From Skeletonema tropicum (Eukaryota > Bacillariophyta > Thalassiosirophyceae > Thalassiosirales > Thalassiosiraceae): a DNA stretch of 64,000 nucleotides. The notes under the pieces were generated by a model. The model made no database searches, was not told where the DNA came from, and worked only from the letters and a program-made list of their open reading frames with translations. Location of the stretch: assembly GCA_037178625.1 (NCBI GenBank), contig CM074142.1, positions 1,984,001 to 2,048,000 of the forward strand. Reading direction: 5' to 3'. This document shows positions 8,644 through 18,926 of the stretch, one piece after another. A program made the translations under genes and the position numbers. Numbering within the stretch: position 1 is the first letter of the stretch; each line of letters opens with the position of its first letter.

Positions 8644-11600
8644 TCAGTTTGGCAGCTTCCGTTTCTTCCGCTTGGGAGGTGCGTGTCTTTGGGTAGTGGC
8701 CTGAAGTGTTGAATCCCCAACAGCGAGCGATGCCGCGCTCCTTTTCTGATTAAGGAGGGACTCTGTCTGCTGCATTGGAGTTGGGTCGTCCCCGTGGACT
8801 TTACCTCTAGTTTTGGGGCCGCCTGGGATAATCCGCTTGTCCTTTCTCCGTCGTTTATTGCGCTCCTTGCACGATGAACCTGAGCCAGCCGTCTTTACCC
8901 TGACCGGCTTGGGGATAGGCTTGCCCGCTGCGAGGTGACCACTCTTGCGCTTGCCACCCGTTGAATTCGATCGGCTAGGCAGTCTTGCTGCGGCAGGAGC
9001 TCTTGGTTGATTCCTGCTGCTAGACCACAGCAACATTGCGATCCTCATCCTAGTCTCTTTGAGGAGGAAGTCCGCCTGGTTGTAGGAATTCTCGCACAGA
9101 GGGATGTTTTGTGCCAGTAGGGTTGCGTTGACGAGGACAAAGAGACCACAATCATATCCGTTGGTCTGCCGTGGAGAGTTCATTGAGTCATCGATGAGTC
9201 GCCAAGAGTTGTCCCAATCGGCGTTCGCCTCCCCATGTATTTCTCGATACTTATCCTTGAGATACTGCAGCATAGCCCTTAGGTACCGCTGGTTATACTC
9301 CTTCCTGCCCTGGGAATCCCACAGTTTAATCTCCTTGAGGACGGTGTCGGCTTTGAGGAGCAACCAATGGCGATTACCCCGGTTAATCGGCACGTATATC
9401 TCCCGCACCCCCAAGATCCCGTTCTTCCGTCTCAACGTATTGCCCCAGGAGCGCACATTGTTGTAGTTGTAGATGGGAATTGATTGCCCGTCTGTCCCAG
9501 TCTGAAGGAGTGCTGACATGAAGAAGGAGGTGAAGAAGTAGACCCGTTGGGAGTTCACTTTTGGAAAGAGAACCCTGCGGAGGAAACTGTTGATGATTTC
9601 GTCGTTTAGCCATTGTGGTGGTCTCAGTGAGAGCATTGCTTCCCGGTGAACCTTATCTCCTCCTGCCATGTCAAGGGTAAAAGTCTCGGGGACCGCTCTG
9701 AAGAGGTCCCTTGGGGAGAATGTCCTTGTCTCTTCATCCGTATTACGTCGTAGCAGCTCCAGACAGTCGGTGCGTTGCGTCCCTAGGTCTGGGGGTAGCC
9801 TTGGCCTCTGCCGGGTGGAGGAGGCCCGAGCTTCTGCCCGAAGTTGCTGCTGAAAGATAGGGGCAAAACGCAAAGGAGCCTTCGTGGCAGTCGTCTTGTC
9901 GGTGCTAGTGGCTGCTGTCACGTCTGTTTCCTGTGGAGCGGTCCTTGGTTGATCCATCGACGGATTTTCATTGTCCAGTCTACCTCCCGTGAGGTCTCCG
10001 GCCGCTTCTCTACTCGCCACCGCCGCATTCAACCAATACTGTTGTTGCTCAGTGCTCTTGGCAAAAAGTTCCTCCGGTTGGATTTCCAGCAGACATCTAG
10101 CTTCTTCCGGCAGGCCGTCAGTTCCTAAACTAAGTTGGTGCTCTATCTCTTTCTGGATTTGTTCTCTCGAAGCCAGGACCTTCGTGCCTTTGGTTTTGTG
10201 GTGTTTGGTGAGATTCCTGCAAATCCATTGGGTGTGCGTGAGGGAGAGTAGCTGGTCCAGGAAGCCCTTCGTCCAACTGTCGATGGTCAGCCGGAGCCGC
10301 ATGCCCAGAAGATAATTTTGTTGCAGTTGTAGAAGCCCGACGGACACTTTCCCCTCCGTGAAATGTCTCCATCCGATTCTATCCAAACTATTACCAACTT
10401 GTCTCGTTTCCTGGGACATCCTGTCGCCATACTTGTCCGGCAGGTCCACAAACAATCGCTTGCCTTGGGCTGCAATAAACCTTGGGATCCAAATCATTAG
10501 GTCGGGGTGGGTGTGGTGGTCTCTCATCCAGTCCAATAAATTCTCAATGCAGTCGCTGAGTAATCCCCGTCTAATGTCACTTGTACACCGATTCAGGTGG
10601 TCAGCCGTTTCGTAACACCCGCAGTTGGGACACACCGCTGAGGCTTCCTTGTCCCATCTAGTAATCATTTGGCCAGTGCCGCAGAAACCAGAACACTGCT
10701 TGGCGTACCAAAGTCTGAACATCTGAGGCCGACGCCCTAGAAGATCCCGCAGGGGCTCCCATGCCACGGTGTCGAAGATAGAGGGTGACATGAGTCCTTC
10801 ATCAGAGTAGAACTGTTTTGCTCTTTCTTTGCCAATGTAGTAACGGAGTTCTTTGGCCATATCCGCGGTTTGCTTCTCATTGCCGATAATTACCACCGCT
10901 GACTCGAGAGGTAGCGATAGCGTTGCAGGGTGGGCTGCCGTCGTATTCACTGCCCGCCGCAAAGCCCGTTTGGCTCTGTCATCACAGATAACATTGAGCT
11001 GTGCCTCTATCGACAATGCATCGTAGCCCACTCTGTCGTCCTGATGTGCCTTAACGTGAGACAGTCTGTGAACCAGTTTGGAGCGAGACTGTATCTTCCG
11101 CAGTACCCGTAGAATATCGTTGTTCTTGGCCGCAGCTGCGATCCTGGCATACTTCGTCGAGAAGGTGTGGATTGTCCCTAGATTGTCGCAGAAAATGTTT
11201 GCGTTGGAAAGAATCTCGTAATGCTCCTCGGCCGTCAGCAGTAAGATGTGGATGGCTAACATTCCCAGCTGCTCCCCTCTATAGCTGCCTGCCCATTTGG
11301 ATCTCTCCGTAAAATCACCTTGCAAAGACTTCCCCGTCTCCTCGCAGTACATAATCCAGGCCGCCCCGCAGACGTCCACTGAAAGCTCTTTGATATAAGA
11401 ACCATCCGTGCAACAGAAGAGAGATCCTCTGTGGATGGCCTCCACTATCCATGCTGGATCTTCCTGACACGCCAACTCCTGCCACATCCATGTGCCTCCT
11501 TTGCTGAATAGCCTCTCCCAGAATGAAGCAAAATTTGTATGGGCTGGTGCTGCCACTAGAGGTGGGCCTCTTTGCATCAGTCTAACTGAGCCATTGTCGT

Positions 11601-14600
11601 ATTCGAGGATGGTAGCTGGAGCCAGTGTGGCGGAGGGTCCATCTAGTTGTCTTGACGGGTGAAGCACGTGTGATCTATCTCCGGAGTCCCTATCGTGCAC
11701 GTATTCCCGGATCGTGCTGTCAGTATGTATCTCCACTGCGCAGGTTTCGGTGTTCCAGAAATGCCTCCATTTTCTATGGGAGGGATGTAGCCATTCCCTC
11801 AACGGCTCCTCCAGCATCAGATTGAGCGGTGCGATCTGGAGCAGATATTTTTTCCAGAGTTTGAAATCTGCCGCGGTTGGAAATTCAGGGCCGAATAGCA
11901 GTCCAGACCTATGCTTCCCTAACAGCCCTTCGTCGGAGTCCATCCAATGCCCGTCCAGTAAGTGATTCTCCAGGTATTTACCATTGGCCGAAGTGATGTC
12001 AGAGAGGAAGAGTGCCTCTTGTGCCTTTCTGACTCTGTTGACACGCAACAGATCGTTCCCTCGTAGGCCCATTTCAACCATCATGTGCATGATGACCTTA
12101 TCCCCTCTCCTAGGGAGAGGGATATCGTCACACCGCAAGTCAAGAGTAATCCCCAGCTCGTCAAGTTTTTCCCAAAATGATTTGATCCACGAGTCGGTTG
12201 CAAGATGCCCCCACGTACGGAAGTCATAGCTAAAAGGACAGTCCGGTACCCCCAATTCAATTTGCAGATGACGAATGACCACGCTCAACGTAAATCCAAG
12301 ATGACGGTCCTTCACCGCTGGATGGGGTTTGTCATCGTAATGCTGAAGGAAAGATGCGAGTGTAGCGGCCGTTGTCTCGATTGTCAGATCGTTGAGGCCC
12401 ATGCCTCCAAATGCTGGTGGGAGATACCGCCATTCTCTGGTGATAGAACGGGTAACCCCGAGGCTGCTGAGTAGATAGAAATCCGCAGAAGACAATCCCT
12501 TTTTTAGCTCAGCAATAGGGGCCGAACATGCCCCAAGACCGTAGCGCAATCCTGACCACAGTTGGCAGGAGTAGCTCATCCAGACCGACCGAACCGGGAT
12601 GTGCCCACTTTTAATCTGAGCAGTCCACGTTGTCACTCTTTCTTTCATCTGTTCGAAATGCTGATCCGCCTTCCCATCTGGTCTGGCAAATAATCCGAGG
12701 TTGTTGTCTGCCTTATTGGTAGGAAGGTTGTCGATTGGCTCCGTAGCTCCTGAGGTTGTCGGGACATGGAAGGCTAGCGAGGACAGATCATTATCCTCCA
12801 TCTCGGCCCCGTCTGGCTCTCCCTGCCGTCGCTGTTGCTGATCAGTATACACCCATCCCCCTTTGCCGTCCGCTGACTGATGATGGATAGTTACCCCACA
12901 CTTCTCGCCTTTCAACGCACCCCCTGTCGCTCCGAGTAATCCCCCCCAATCCGAGATTGAGGCTTGGCCTTTAGCAGCTGTCGAGAACAGGTCATCGTCT
13001 TCGTCCAAACCAGCCCAAAGGTTGGTGTCATCAACGTACAGGATCCCCACCTGCCGGACAGATTTCCTAGTTATCGGGCATTCAATCGTGATACCGTGTC
13101 CGCTCCTACGTTGCGCATTTACTATCGTGGTACTCGTCTGTTGCCAAGTGGCAGGAGCCGCGCCATTGCCTTGAGCAAGCCCATGCTTGCCGTCCTCTTT
13201 CCCGCCGAAGTAGGATTCCGATTGGCCGTAGCCTGTACGCAGGAAGAACTCCATGTTGTGCAGGGGACGTAGCATCGACATTACTGCACTTTGTGGAACG
13301 TTGAACGCTTGGAGGGTGAGACTAGCGGCTGGGAGGGCCACTCTGTCATAGCACTGTGCCGCATCGACTTGAGCGACTAGGAGCGGGCGTTTGGTGACTC
13401 TGGCGATGTCATAAAGTAAAACCTGCTGCAGAATGGCGTCCTCTGCGGTTTTCCCTTTGGAGCTGAAGATCTCCTCTGGGATCATGCCTTCCTCTCTCGC
13501 AGAATTGATCATCCTGTGTCCGAAAATGAGTTTGTTGCAGAAGTTGAAGTCAGCTTCCAGGAGGAGGATGGCCCGCAATTTGTTCACCACAGCTACCCCT
13601 GCGATTTTTTCCAGCATTACAGACAGTCCTCTAGCCCATCTATCAGGACTTGCTCCAGTTGTGGTGGTCAAAGACAATTTCCTAGCCATCAGCTGTGACA
13701 AGTTGTCATCATGTGCCATCGACTTGTAGTGCCCAAAATGAATCCCTGATAAGGAGGAAGAAGTTCTTTCCTTCACGCGTCGCCAGTAGTACTGAAAGTC
13801 TTCTTGTGACACCGAGATCGAGATCTCCCCGCTTCCCATCCTGGACCAGATCGAGGCCATTTCATCGAATAAGAGGAGAGTCCGAGGATCCGTGTCTGGT
13901 GGTGGCACAAACGTACCTTCCAGAATCTCTACTGCGGCAGATGTGTCTGCAAAATTACCTAGTAGTTCAAATAGAGCACCTTGACAAATCGGTGCAGAGG
14001 TGGCTCGTCCGAATCTTGTTCGCAGCTCTGTCTTCAGTGCCTCCTCAATCGACTCTTTGGCCGTATGCTCCACCACTGAACCATCGTCCTGCACGACCTC
14101 CACTCTTGTTACACTCATCACGTCCTTCGCCTTTGTGGCTCTTTTGATGCCTTGCCAACATTTGCGCTGTGCCTCACCTCTGAGGATGGCTTTCACTCTG
14201 ACTGCCTCTTCTTCCCTCTCATTTGCTATTGCCTCGTTGAGTTTCTCATTTAAGAAGTGCTTCCGCAAGTAGGGAGAATCCGCCAGTAGCTGTCTCGTAT
14301 GCTCTTTTGTGCTGCGATACAAGTCCACCAGTTCCTGAACGGGGGTAGACAGCCACTGTTCCAGACCCCTCCTTTTTGCGAATCTCCGCATATTCCCCTT
14401 ATTGACCTGCTTTCCTTGATGATGACGAAGTATCCATTTCAGGAGGTGGCGCTTGTCGAGCCAAGACTGTATCGCTGGGGAGTATTCGTAATGGGCTGGA
14501 TAGAGGACTCTGCACTTGGACTCCGCGTACACTAGTACTGATTCGACCATATTGTCCAGGTCCTCCATCTGAGCAATGAAGGGTGCAGTCGGTGGAAAGG

Positions 14601-16008
14601 AGGCGAGTGCCTCCAGCTCTGAGAGTTTCTGGTCAATGTGCTTTTCCCGGAATCCCTTTCTCACTAGCTCGAGATATCTGTCCCGTACCCGCGGCACTTT
14701 TGAATTCAATTTCCTGGCCTTTGGAGGCACGATACGGCAGAGAGCGGTGCCCAGAACGGATCTGGTTTGTACATCTACCACCACCGGCCGATGATCTCCC
14801 AGGTCTGGATCAAAGGGGAGGTAACAAGCGCTGATTAGTTCGATATCATCAGACACCCAGATCCCGTCGATTGCCCCGTTTCCATTGTCGTTACCTCTGA
14901 AGTGGGTGAATGGCCCTTTCTGCCCGGGCATGATTCTGTGAACTGCCTCTCGCATGTTGATGTCATTGCCTGCCAGCCGTCTGCTCCATTCGCCGTCCAG
15001 TGCATTCTCATTGGCATCCATCATTAGTACCACTCGGTCTCCTAGCGTCCTCCACTTTTTAATGGCCGCAACAAGCTCTCGACGAAATAGATCTTTTGGG
15101 TTTGTATCGAAGTGGTTGGACTGGATGTACCGCACAATGTGTTGGTAGTAGGTACCAACCCCTTCCGAGCGGCAGGGGGCATACGCAGAGATGAACACCG
15201 TTCCCACTCCATTTGTCGGTTCGGTGCGGAACCAGCAGAACATACCTAGCTCTGTTTCATCCTGCCCCCTAGTGGTAGGTAGACCCGCCAATTCCTCTCT
15301 CAGCACCACCGCTGTCCCCCCTGCTTGGAAGTTCCCGATGTTGTGGAGTTCCCGCGTATTATGCGCATGAACCGATGCTATTCTATCGTCTCCGTGCCTA
15401 AGGGTGTGAGCAATCTGTAGGGATGGATTTACTGCCCGAAAATTGGTGTTGGTTTCTTGGAGCCCCAACACGTCGACCCTGTAGTCTCTTAGCACATGCT
15501 TCAATCGTTCCATCTTGGTGTTGTTGGGCTGCCACAATCTGAGGCCATTGATGTTCAGGGATAACACCCGAATCGTCTCGTGACCTTTGTGGGCAACCCG
15601 GAGCGGTCCGTACACCGGCACTTTTTTGCTACTCACTGAGCAGGTGTCTGCCTTGTCCAACCCTTCCAGCCGCAGGCCTTCCGTCTCCGTAGACCTACTC
15701 TGCTGTGACTCCAGCAACTCCGCCAGCTCCCTGTTGGATGGATCATCATTACGTTTGGTCCGTTCAGCAAGTAACTGCCTCATTGTATTGGTATCTAACT
15801 CTGTATTAGTATTATTCGACTCCCTAAAGTTCCGCGTCCTACTGTTGTTGTCGTGTTTGTGGGACCTGCGAAAATTATTCGCCCGCCTAGCTGACCTCCC
15901 TTGTCGATTGGTAGTTGCAGTGGCAGCGAAGTTGTCACGTTGCCTCTTTGATGAATGGCTCACCTCATTTCCCCGGGCAAAGGGAGGAAGAGGCTGCCTC
16001 TGGGCCAT
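8644..16008 (-). CDS. LINE ORF2: EN-RT-RNase H-Zn-Ulp1 polyprotein, 2454 aa
   Basis: Residues 1-140 are basic and disordered. An APE-type endonuclease spans about 145-413 (LNINGL at 151, LQET at 183, YAP at 276, DANE at 331, GDHRPVVVDV at 404). The RT spans about 800-1045, with the motif-A region QVDAAQCYD near 880, GLAQGNGAAPATWQ near 943, YVDD at 991-994 and ATGGALKGEKC near 1027. RNase H spans about 1525-1685 (CTDGS, YRGEQLG, FCDNLG, HVKAHQDD). A CPNCGC..H..C zinc knuckle is at 1793-1808. A C48/Ulp1-like protease spans about 2095-2320 with His2214 (NRHW), Asp2231 (LWDSQG), Gln2281 and Cys2287 (GYDCGLF). The C-terminus is very basic (KRKKRKLPN), like a nuclear signal. Every catalytic residue looks intact. 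The start at 16008 follows a hairpin described separately. Confidence 0.95.
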   Translation of the reverse strand: MAQRQPLPPFARGNEVSHSSKRQRDNFAATATTNRQGRSARRANNFRRSHKHDNNSRTRNFRESNNTNTELDTNTMRQLLAERTKRNDDPSNRELAELLESQQSRSTETEGLRLEGLDKADTCSVSSKKVPVYGPLRVAHKGHETIRVLSLNINGLRLWQPNNTKMERLKHVLRDYRVDVLGLQETNTNFRAVNPSLQIAHTLRHGDDRIASVHAHNTRELHNIGNFQAGGTAVVLREELAGLPTTRGQDETELGMFCWFRTEPTNGVGTVFISAYAPCRSEGVGTYYQHIVRYIQSNHFDTNPKDLFRRELVAAIKKWRTLGDRVVLMMDANENALDGEWSRRLAGNDINMREAVHRIMPGQKGPFTHFRGNDNGNGAIDGIWVSDDIELISACYLPFDPDLGDHRPVVVDVQTRSVLGTALCRIVPPKARKLNSKVPRVRDRYLELVRKGFREKHIDQKLSELEALASFPPTAPFIAQMEDLDNMVESVLVYAESKCRVLYPAHYEYSPAIQSWLDKRHLLKWILRHHQGKQVNKGNMRRFAKRRGLEQWLSTPVQELVDLYRSTKEHTRQLLADSPYLRKHFLNEKLNEAIANEREEEAVRVKAILRGEAQRKCWQGIKRATKAKDVMSVTRVEVVQDDGSVVEHTAKESIEEALKTELRTRFGRATSAPICQGALFELLGNFADTSAAVEILEGTFVPPPDTDPRTLLLFDEMASIWSRMGSGEISISVSQEDFQYYWRRVKERTSSSLSGIHFGHYKSMAHDDNLSQLMARKLSLTTTTGASPDRWARGLSVMLEKIAGVAVVNKLRAILLLEADFNFCNKLIFGHRMINSAREEGMIPEEIFSSKGKTAEDAILQQVLLYDIARVTKRPLLVAQVDAAQCYDRVALPAASLTLQAFNVPQSAVMSMLRPLHNMEFFLRTGYGQSESYFGGKEDGKHGLAQGNGAAPATWQQTSTTIVNAQRRSGHGITIECPITRKSVRQVGILYVDDTNLWAGLDEDDDLFSTAAKGQASISDWGGLLGATGGALKGEKCGVTIHHQSADGKGGWVYTDQQQRRQGEPDGAEMEDNDLSSLAFHVPTTSGATEPIDNLPTNKADNNLGLFARPDGKADQHFEQMKERVTTWTAQIKSGHIPVRSVWMSYSCQLWSGLRYGLGACSAPIAELKKGLSSADFYLLSSLGVTRSITREWRYLPPAFGGMGLNDLTIETTAATLASFLQHYDDKPHPAVKDRHLGFTLSVVIRHLQIELGVPDCPFSYDFRTWGHLATDSWIKSFWEKLDELGITLDLRCDDIPLPRRGDKVIMHMMVEMGLRGNDLLRVNRVRKAQEALFLSDITSANGKYLENHLLDGHWMDSDEGLLGKHRSGLLFGPEFPTAADFKLWKKYLLQIAPLNLMLEEPLREWLHPSHRKWRHFWNTETCAVEIHTDSTIREYVHDRDSGDRSHVLHPSRQLDGPSATLAPATILEYDNGSVRLMQRGPPLVAAPAHTNFASFWERLFSKGGTWMWQELACQEDPAWIVEAIHRGSLFCCTDGSYIKELSVDVCGAAWIMYCEETGKSLQGDFTERSKWAGSYRGEQLGMLAIHILLLTAEEHYEILSNANIFCDNLGTIHTFSTKYARIAAAAKNNDILRVLRKIQSRSKLVHRLSHVKAHQDDRVGYDALSIEAQLNVICDDRAKRALRRAVNTTAAHPATLSLPLESAVVIIGNEKQTADMAKELRYYIGKERAKQFYSDEGLMSPSIFDTVAWEPLRDLLGRRPQMFRLWYAKQCSGFCGTGQMITRWDKEASAVCPNCGCYETADHLNRCTSDIRRGLLSDCIENLLDWMRDHHTHPDLMIWIPRFIAAQGKRLFVDLPDKYGDRMSQETRQVGNSLDRIGWRHFTEGKVSVGLLQLQQNYLLGMRLRLTIDSWTKGFLDQLLSLTHTQWICRNLTKHHKTKGTKVLASREQIQKEIEHQLSLGTDGLPEEARCLLEIQPEELFAKSTEQQQYWLNAAVASREAAGDLTGGRLDNENPSMDQPRTAPQETDVTAATSTDKTTATKAPLRFAPIFQQQLRAEARASSTRQRPRLPPDLGTQRTDCLELLRRNTDEETRTFSPRDLFRAVPETFTLDMAGGDKVHREAMLSLRPPQWLNDEIINSFLRRVLFPKVNSQRVYFFTSFFMSALLQTGTDGQSIPIYNYNNVRSWGNTLRRKNGILGVREIYVPINRGNRHWLLLKADTVLKEIKLWDSQGRKEYNQRYLRAMLQYLKDKYREIHGEANADWDNSWRLIDDSMNSPRQTNGYDCGLFVLVNATLLAQNIPLCENSYNQADFLLKETRMRIAMLLWSSSRNQPRAPAAARLPSRSNSTGGKRKSGHLAAGKPIPKPVRVKTAGSGSSCKERNKRRRKDKRIIPGGPKTRGKVHGDDPTPMQQTESLLNQKRSAASLAVGDSTLQATTQRHAPPKRKKRKLPN

Positions 16009-16049
16009 TACTCTCCCTGCCCCACAACACGCTAGTCTTCGCGTGGAGG
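16009..16049 (-). promoter_or_regulatory. Conserved hairpin before ORF2 start (reinitiation signal?)
   Basis: On the minus strand the segment can pair CCTC with GGGG and CACGC with GCGTG, leaving a TTGT bulge and an 8-nt loop. The 3' arm ends 11 nt before the ORF2 ATG. The ORF1 stop codon TAG lies in the loop. The same bulge, outer stem and 11-nt spacing occur before ORF1 (18927-18964). Confidence 0.6.
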
Positions 16050-18926
16050 GGCATGAGGGTCAGCAGCTGAGGCTTGAGAGGCCGCAGCAGCAGCGGTGGT
16101 AGGACGTGCAGACATGACTTCACCAAAGAGACGACCGTGGCGTCTATTGTTGAAGGCCGTAGTGTTGACACTCGCTACATCAGATGATTCATCAAAGTCA
16201 AAGAGTTGACCATTCTCTCGGGCATTGTTACGGTTCAGTTGTTGGGATACAGCCTTTGCGTCCTGCATCCAATCTAGTTCCAAAATTTCCGTCTCCTCTT
16301 CATTTGCGGCGTTGTCCTCCTCCATGTCAAATGAGAGGTGAAGTAATCCTTCGTCATCAAAACGTACGAAGTTGCGGGCGGTGCGAATGTCCTCCGCATC
16401 AAACACTCTGGCCGCAGCAGCAAGTAAAGATTCCATAGTGGCGTCCTTCTCCAGGGCCAAGTGATATAGAAACCACCCGGCGGGGCAGACAGCAATATTC
16501 TTAGCTGCCTCACGGTAATCTTCTCCATTAGGGATTACTGCGTCAACTCCTCCACCGGAGTTTTCCAGAAGGGCAAGGAAGAGAGGGCGAGGGCGGTGGG
16601 TCCGACTTGGTAGCTGTAAATCCATAAAGATCCGGCGGGCGGTGGTAGTAATTCCATTCCCCTCTAGCGTCTCAAATGAGATACTCATGTCCAATCCTGC
16701 AGGCGAGGGCCTGAAACCCCTGTAGGAGACATGGATCGTGGAGTCAAGGTACTCGCTATGAAGACCTGCTCGACCTTTGAAGTCGGTCTTCTTGGATTCG
16801 GGAACGTTACGATTATTCATATCGGGGGCAAGGTAGGGGTAGGTATGGATTCCCATGAAAATGCGCAGACCGCTTCTCCAAGGCCTGAAGACTGACTTGA
16901 TGAGCTGTTCGTCCTTCGCATCAAACTCAATCTTAATGACTTGCTTGCTCGAGAGATTCTTGAGATGTGACTTTCCCGACTCGTAGATCTGATCCGGGTA
17001 GCCGACCGAAATCACCAAAACCGGTTCTTCGGGGAAAGGCTCCGAGGAGTTTGCGATAGCATCCTTCAAGGTCTGATTGATCTTTGCATCCATGTAGTCT
17101 TGGGAGGCTTTGCTGATGGCGTGGAAGAGTACCAAATTCTTCTTCGACAACGGAGCCGGATGTGCCTTCAAACTCAACCGAATATTGGCCAAGGCCAATT
17201 TGTGGAAGATAGTACCCCAAGTTACTGCATCCATCTCATTGTGACCAACAATTATCACGAAAGTGAATTGCACCGACTTGCCTCTAAGTTGTTCATGGAG
17301 GACTTGCAAGGACTGTTCGAGTTCTTTTTGAGATTTGGTCCCGTCCAAATCAAAGGAATGGCTAGCTGCGTATTTCAACACCGTGGTGAAGGCCTCATCT
17401 TTGGAGATTGGCGTAGAGATGAGGGGAGGACCTGAGTCATCTTTCACAGGCAACAGGGCGACGTTGTCCGGACCAACTGTGCTCTTCATGGCATTCAGGG
17501 TCGTCTCCAATACCCTGGTGATGTCCTGCAGCAACGAATTGAACTTTACACGGTTGAATGAGACTTCACACGCACGTTTGTGAAGTGGGGTAAAGGCCGC
17601 CCCGTTCCTCTTTCCTGCAGACGTGGCATGAGCAAAGGAGAGCTTCTTCCCCGAGGAAGGAGTGCTACCCTTCTTGCCCTTGCTCGTCCTCAAAGCAGAG
17701 GCCGACTTCCAAAAGTAATCCTTCTGTAAAGGTGGAGTTGCCGCATTGTCCTTTTCCTCCGAGTTGTTGGTCTTTGACACCTCGACGTCCATCATCTCCT
17801 CAGTTCCCGTCTCCTTCTCGGCCGCCGTGGCACCCTCTGCCATCGACTCGCCTGTGAGATCCATGGCGGTGGTGGCTGCGTATTCCCGTTTCTTTGGTGT
17901 TGATGTCATTGTTGCACAGATTGTGTCGAGAGGATGCAGCCACCGGAGTTGGCTGGTGGGTGGGAGATCCCGGAAGCAAAAACTGATTCCAGGTGGAGTA
18001 CGCGCAACGCCAGACCGTCCCAGTCGGACGCCCATCTGACCTGAGGGCTTGCCATGAGGCGGCTGGATTACTCCCCGAACTCCAATCCCTTTCCGAAAGA
18101 CGAGGACTGCTTGGTTGCCAGTGATGCCTCCTATAGAAACCCAGGCTAGGAGCCGACCGAAAGATAGTTGCCGCTGCCCTATTCGTAGGAGTGATTGATT
18201 GGTGTTGCGTCCCTCCTTATCAATAAGCCTCTTCTCCCCTCCGAAGGATCTGCCTATAAAAGTTTCGGAATGTTGTATTACCTCTGTACTGTAGGAGCCC
18301 AGAGAAGGGTGGTGGTCAAAATTGTAATTCCTAGTCCTGTACTGGACAGGTGGTTTGAACCTACCTGCTACGTAATCCTGGAGACACAGGAACCGTTTGT
18401 TGTGTGTTCCGAAATTCTCCCCCCCTTCCAAGCATTCCTCCCGTTGAGGGAGGTTCCGTCCACCTAGTGCCGGGGGCGGCCAGGGTGGTTTGGGAGTGGG
18501 ATCTGGTAGCCAAGCGCTGCAATCTTCTTGTACCGTCCAGGTCCTGCCAAGATTAATTGTTTGTTGTGTCACCTTCCGTGTAGCGGTTCCCCCCTCCACG
18601 GGAGCGCCGTAGAGATCTATCTGCTGTTTCCAGGCCTCCTTAATTATTTTGTCCCCTTTCCTCATCGTCAGGGGCGAATTATCATGTGCCTCCGCCTCAA
18701 ATGGCAACGATAACTTCTCCACATGTCGTCCATTACTCCGCATCCCGGCCTGTGGTGGGGTGTTGCGGCGTCTCATAGAATCTCGATATTGTTGTGCTCT
18801 TTGTGCTGACTTCTTCGTCTTCTTTGTTTTGGATGGCCTATTAGACTTATATTCACGTTGCCTCTGTCTGAAATGGCTCACCTCGGCCTCCCGGGCAAAG
18901 GAGGGTGGAGGCTGCCGTGGATCCAT
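16032..18926 (-). CDS. LINE ORF1, 964 aa
   Basis: The frame opens with ATG at 18926, which overlaps the ORF0 stop in the sequence TAATG. The N-terminal 30 residues (MDPRQPPPSFAREAEVSHFR) are paralogous to those of ORF2 (MAQRQPLPPFARGNEVSHSS). A PKPPWPPPALGG segment near residue 155 matches PKPPWPPPARGG in ORF0. From about residue 340 (MTSTPKKREYAATTAMDLTG) the protein is more globular: an acidic/Ser linker, then about 500 residues of mixed alpha/beta character without any recognised zinc knuckle, and a Glu/Asp-rich tail. It is presumably the RNA-binding or nucleoprotein ORF1p; that is position-based inference. Met340 is an alternative start. Confidence 0.8.
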   Translation of the reverse strand: MDPRQPPPSFAREAEVSHFRQRQREYKSNRPSKTKKTKKSAQRAQQYRDSMRRRNTPPQAGMRSNGRHVEKLSLPFEAEAHDNSPLTMRKGDKIIKEAWKQQIDLYGAPVEGGTATRKVTQQTINLGRTWTVQEDCSAWLPDPTPKPPWPPPALGGRNLPQREECLEGGENFGTHNKRFLCLQDYVAGRFKPPVQYRTRNYNFDHHPSLGSYSTEVIQHSETFIGRSFGGEKRLIDKEGRNTNQSLLRIGQRQLSFGRLLAWVSIGGITGNQAVLVFRKGIGVRGVIQPPHGKPSGQMGVRLGRSGVARTPPGISFCFRDLPPTSQLRWLHPLDTICATMTSTPKKREYAATTAMDLTGESMAEGATAAEKETGTEEMMDVEVSKTNNSEEKDNAATPPLQKDYFWKSASALRTSKGKKGSTPSSGKKLSFAHATSAGKRNGAAFTPLHKRACEVSFNRVKFNSLLQDITRVLETTLNAMKSTVGPDNVALLPVKDDSGPPLISTPISKDEAFTTVLKYAASHSFDLDGTKSQKELEQSLQVLHEQLRGKSVQFTFVIIVGHNEMDAVTWGTIFHKLALANIRLSLKAHPAPLSKKNLVLFHAISKASQDYMDAKINQTLKDAIANSSEPFPEEPVLVISVGYPDQIYESGKSHLKNLSSKQVIKIEFDAKDEQLIKSVFRPWRSGLRIFMGIHTYPYLAPDMNNRNVPESKKTDFKGRAGLHSEYLDSTIHVSYRGFRPSPAGLDMSISFETLEGNGITTTARRIFMDLQLPSRTHRPRPLFLALLENSGGGVDAVIPNGEDYREAAKNIAVCPAGWFLYHLALEKDATMESLLAAAARVFDAEDIRTARNFVRFDDEGLLHLSFDMEEDNAANEEETEILELDWMQDAKAVSQQLNRNNARENGQLFDFDESSDVASVNTTAFNNRRHGRLFGEVMSARPTTAAAAASQASAADPHAPPRED

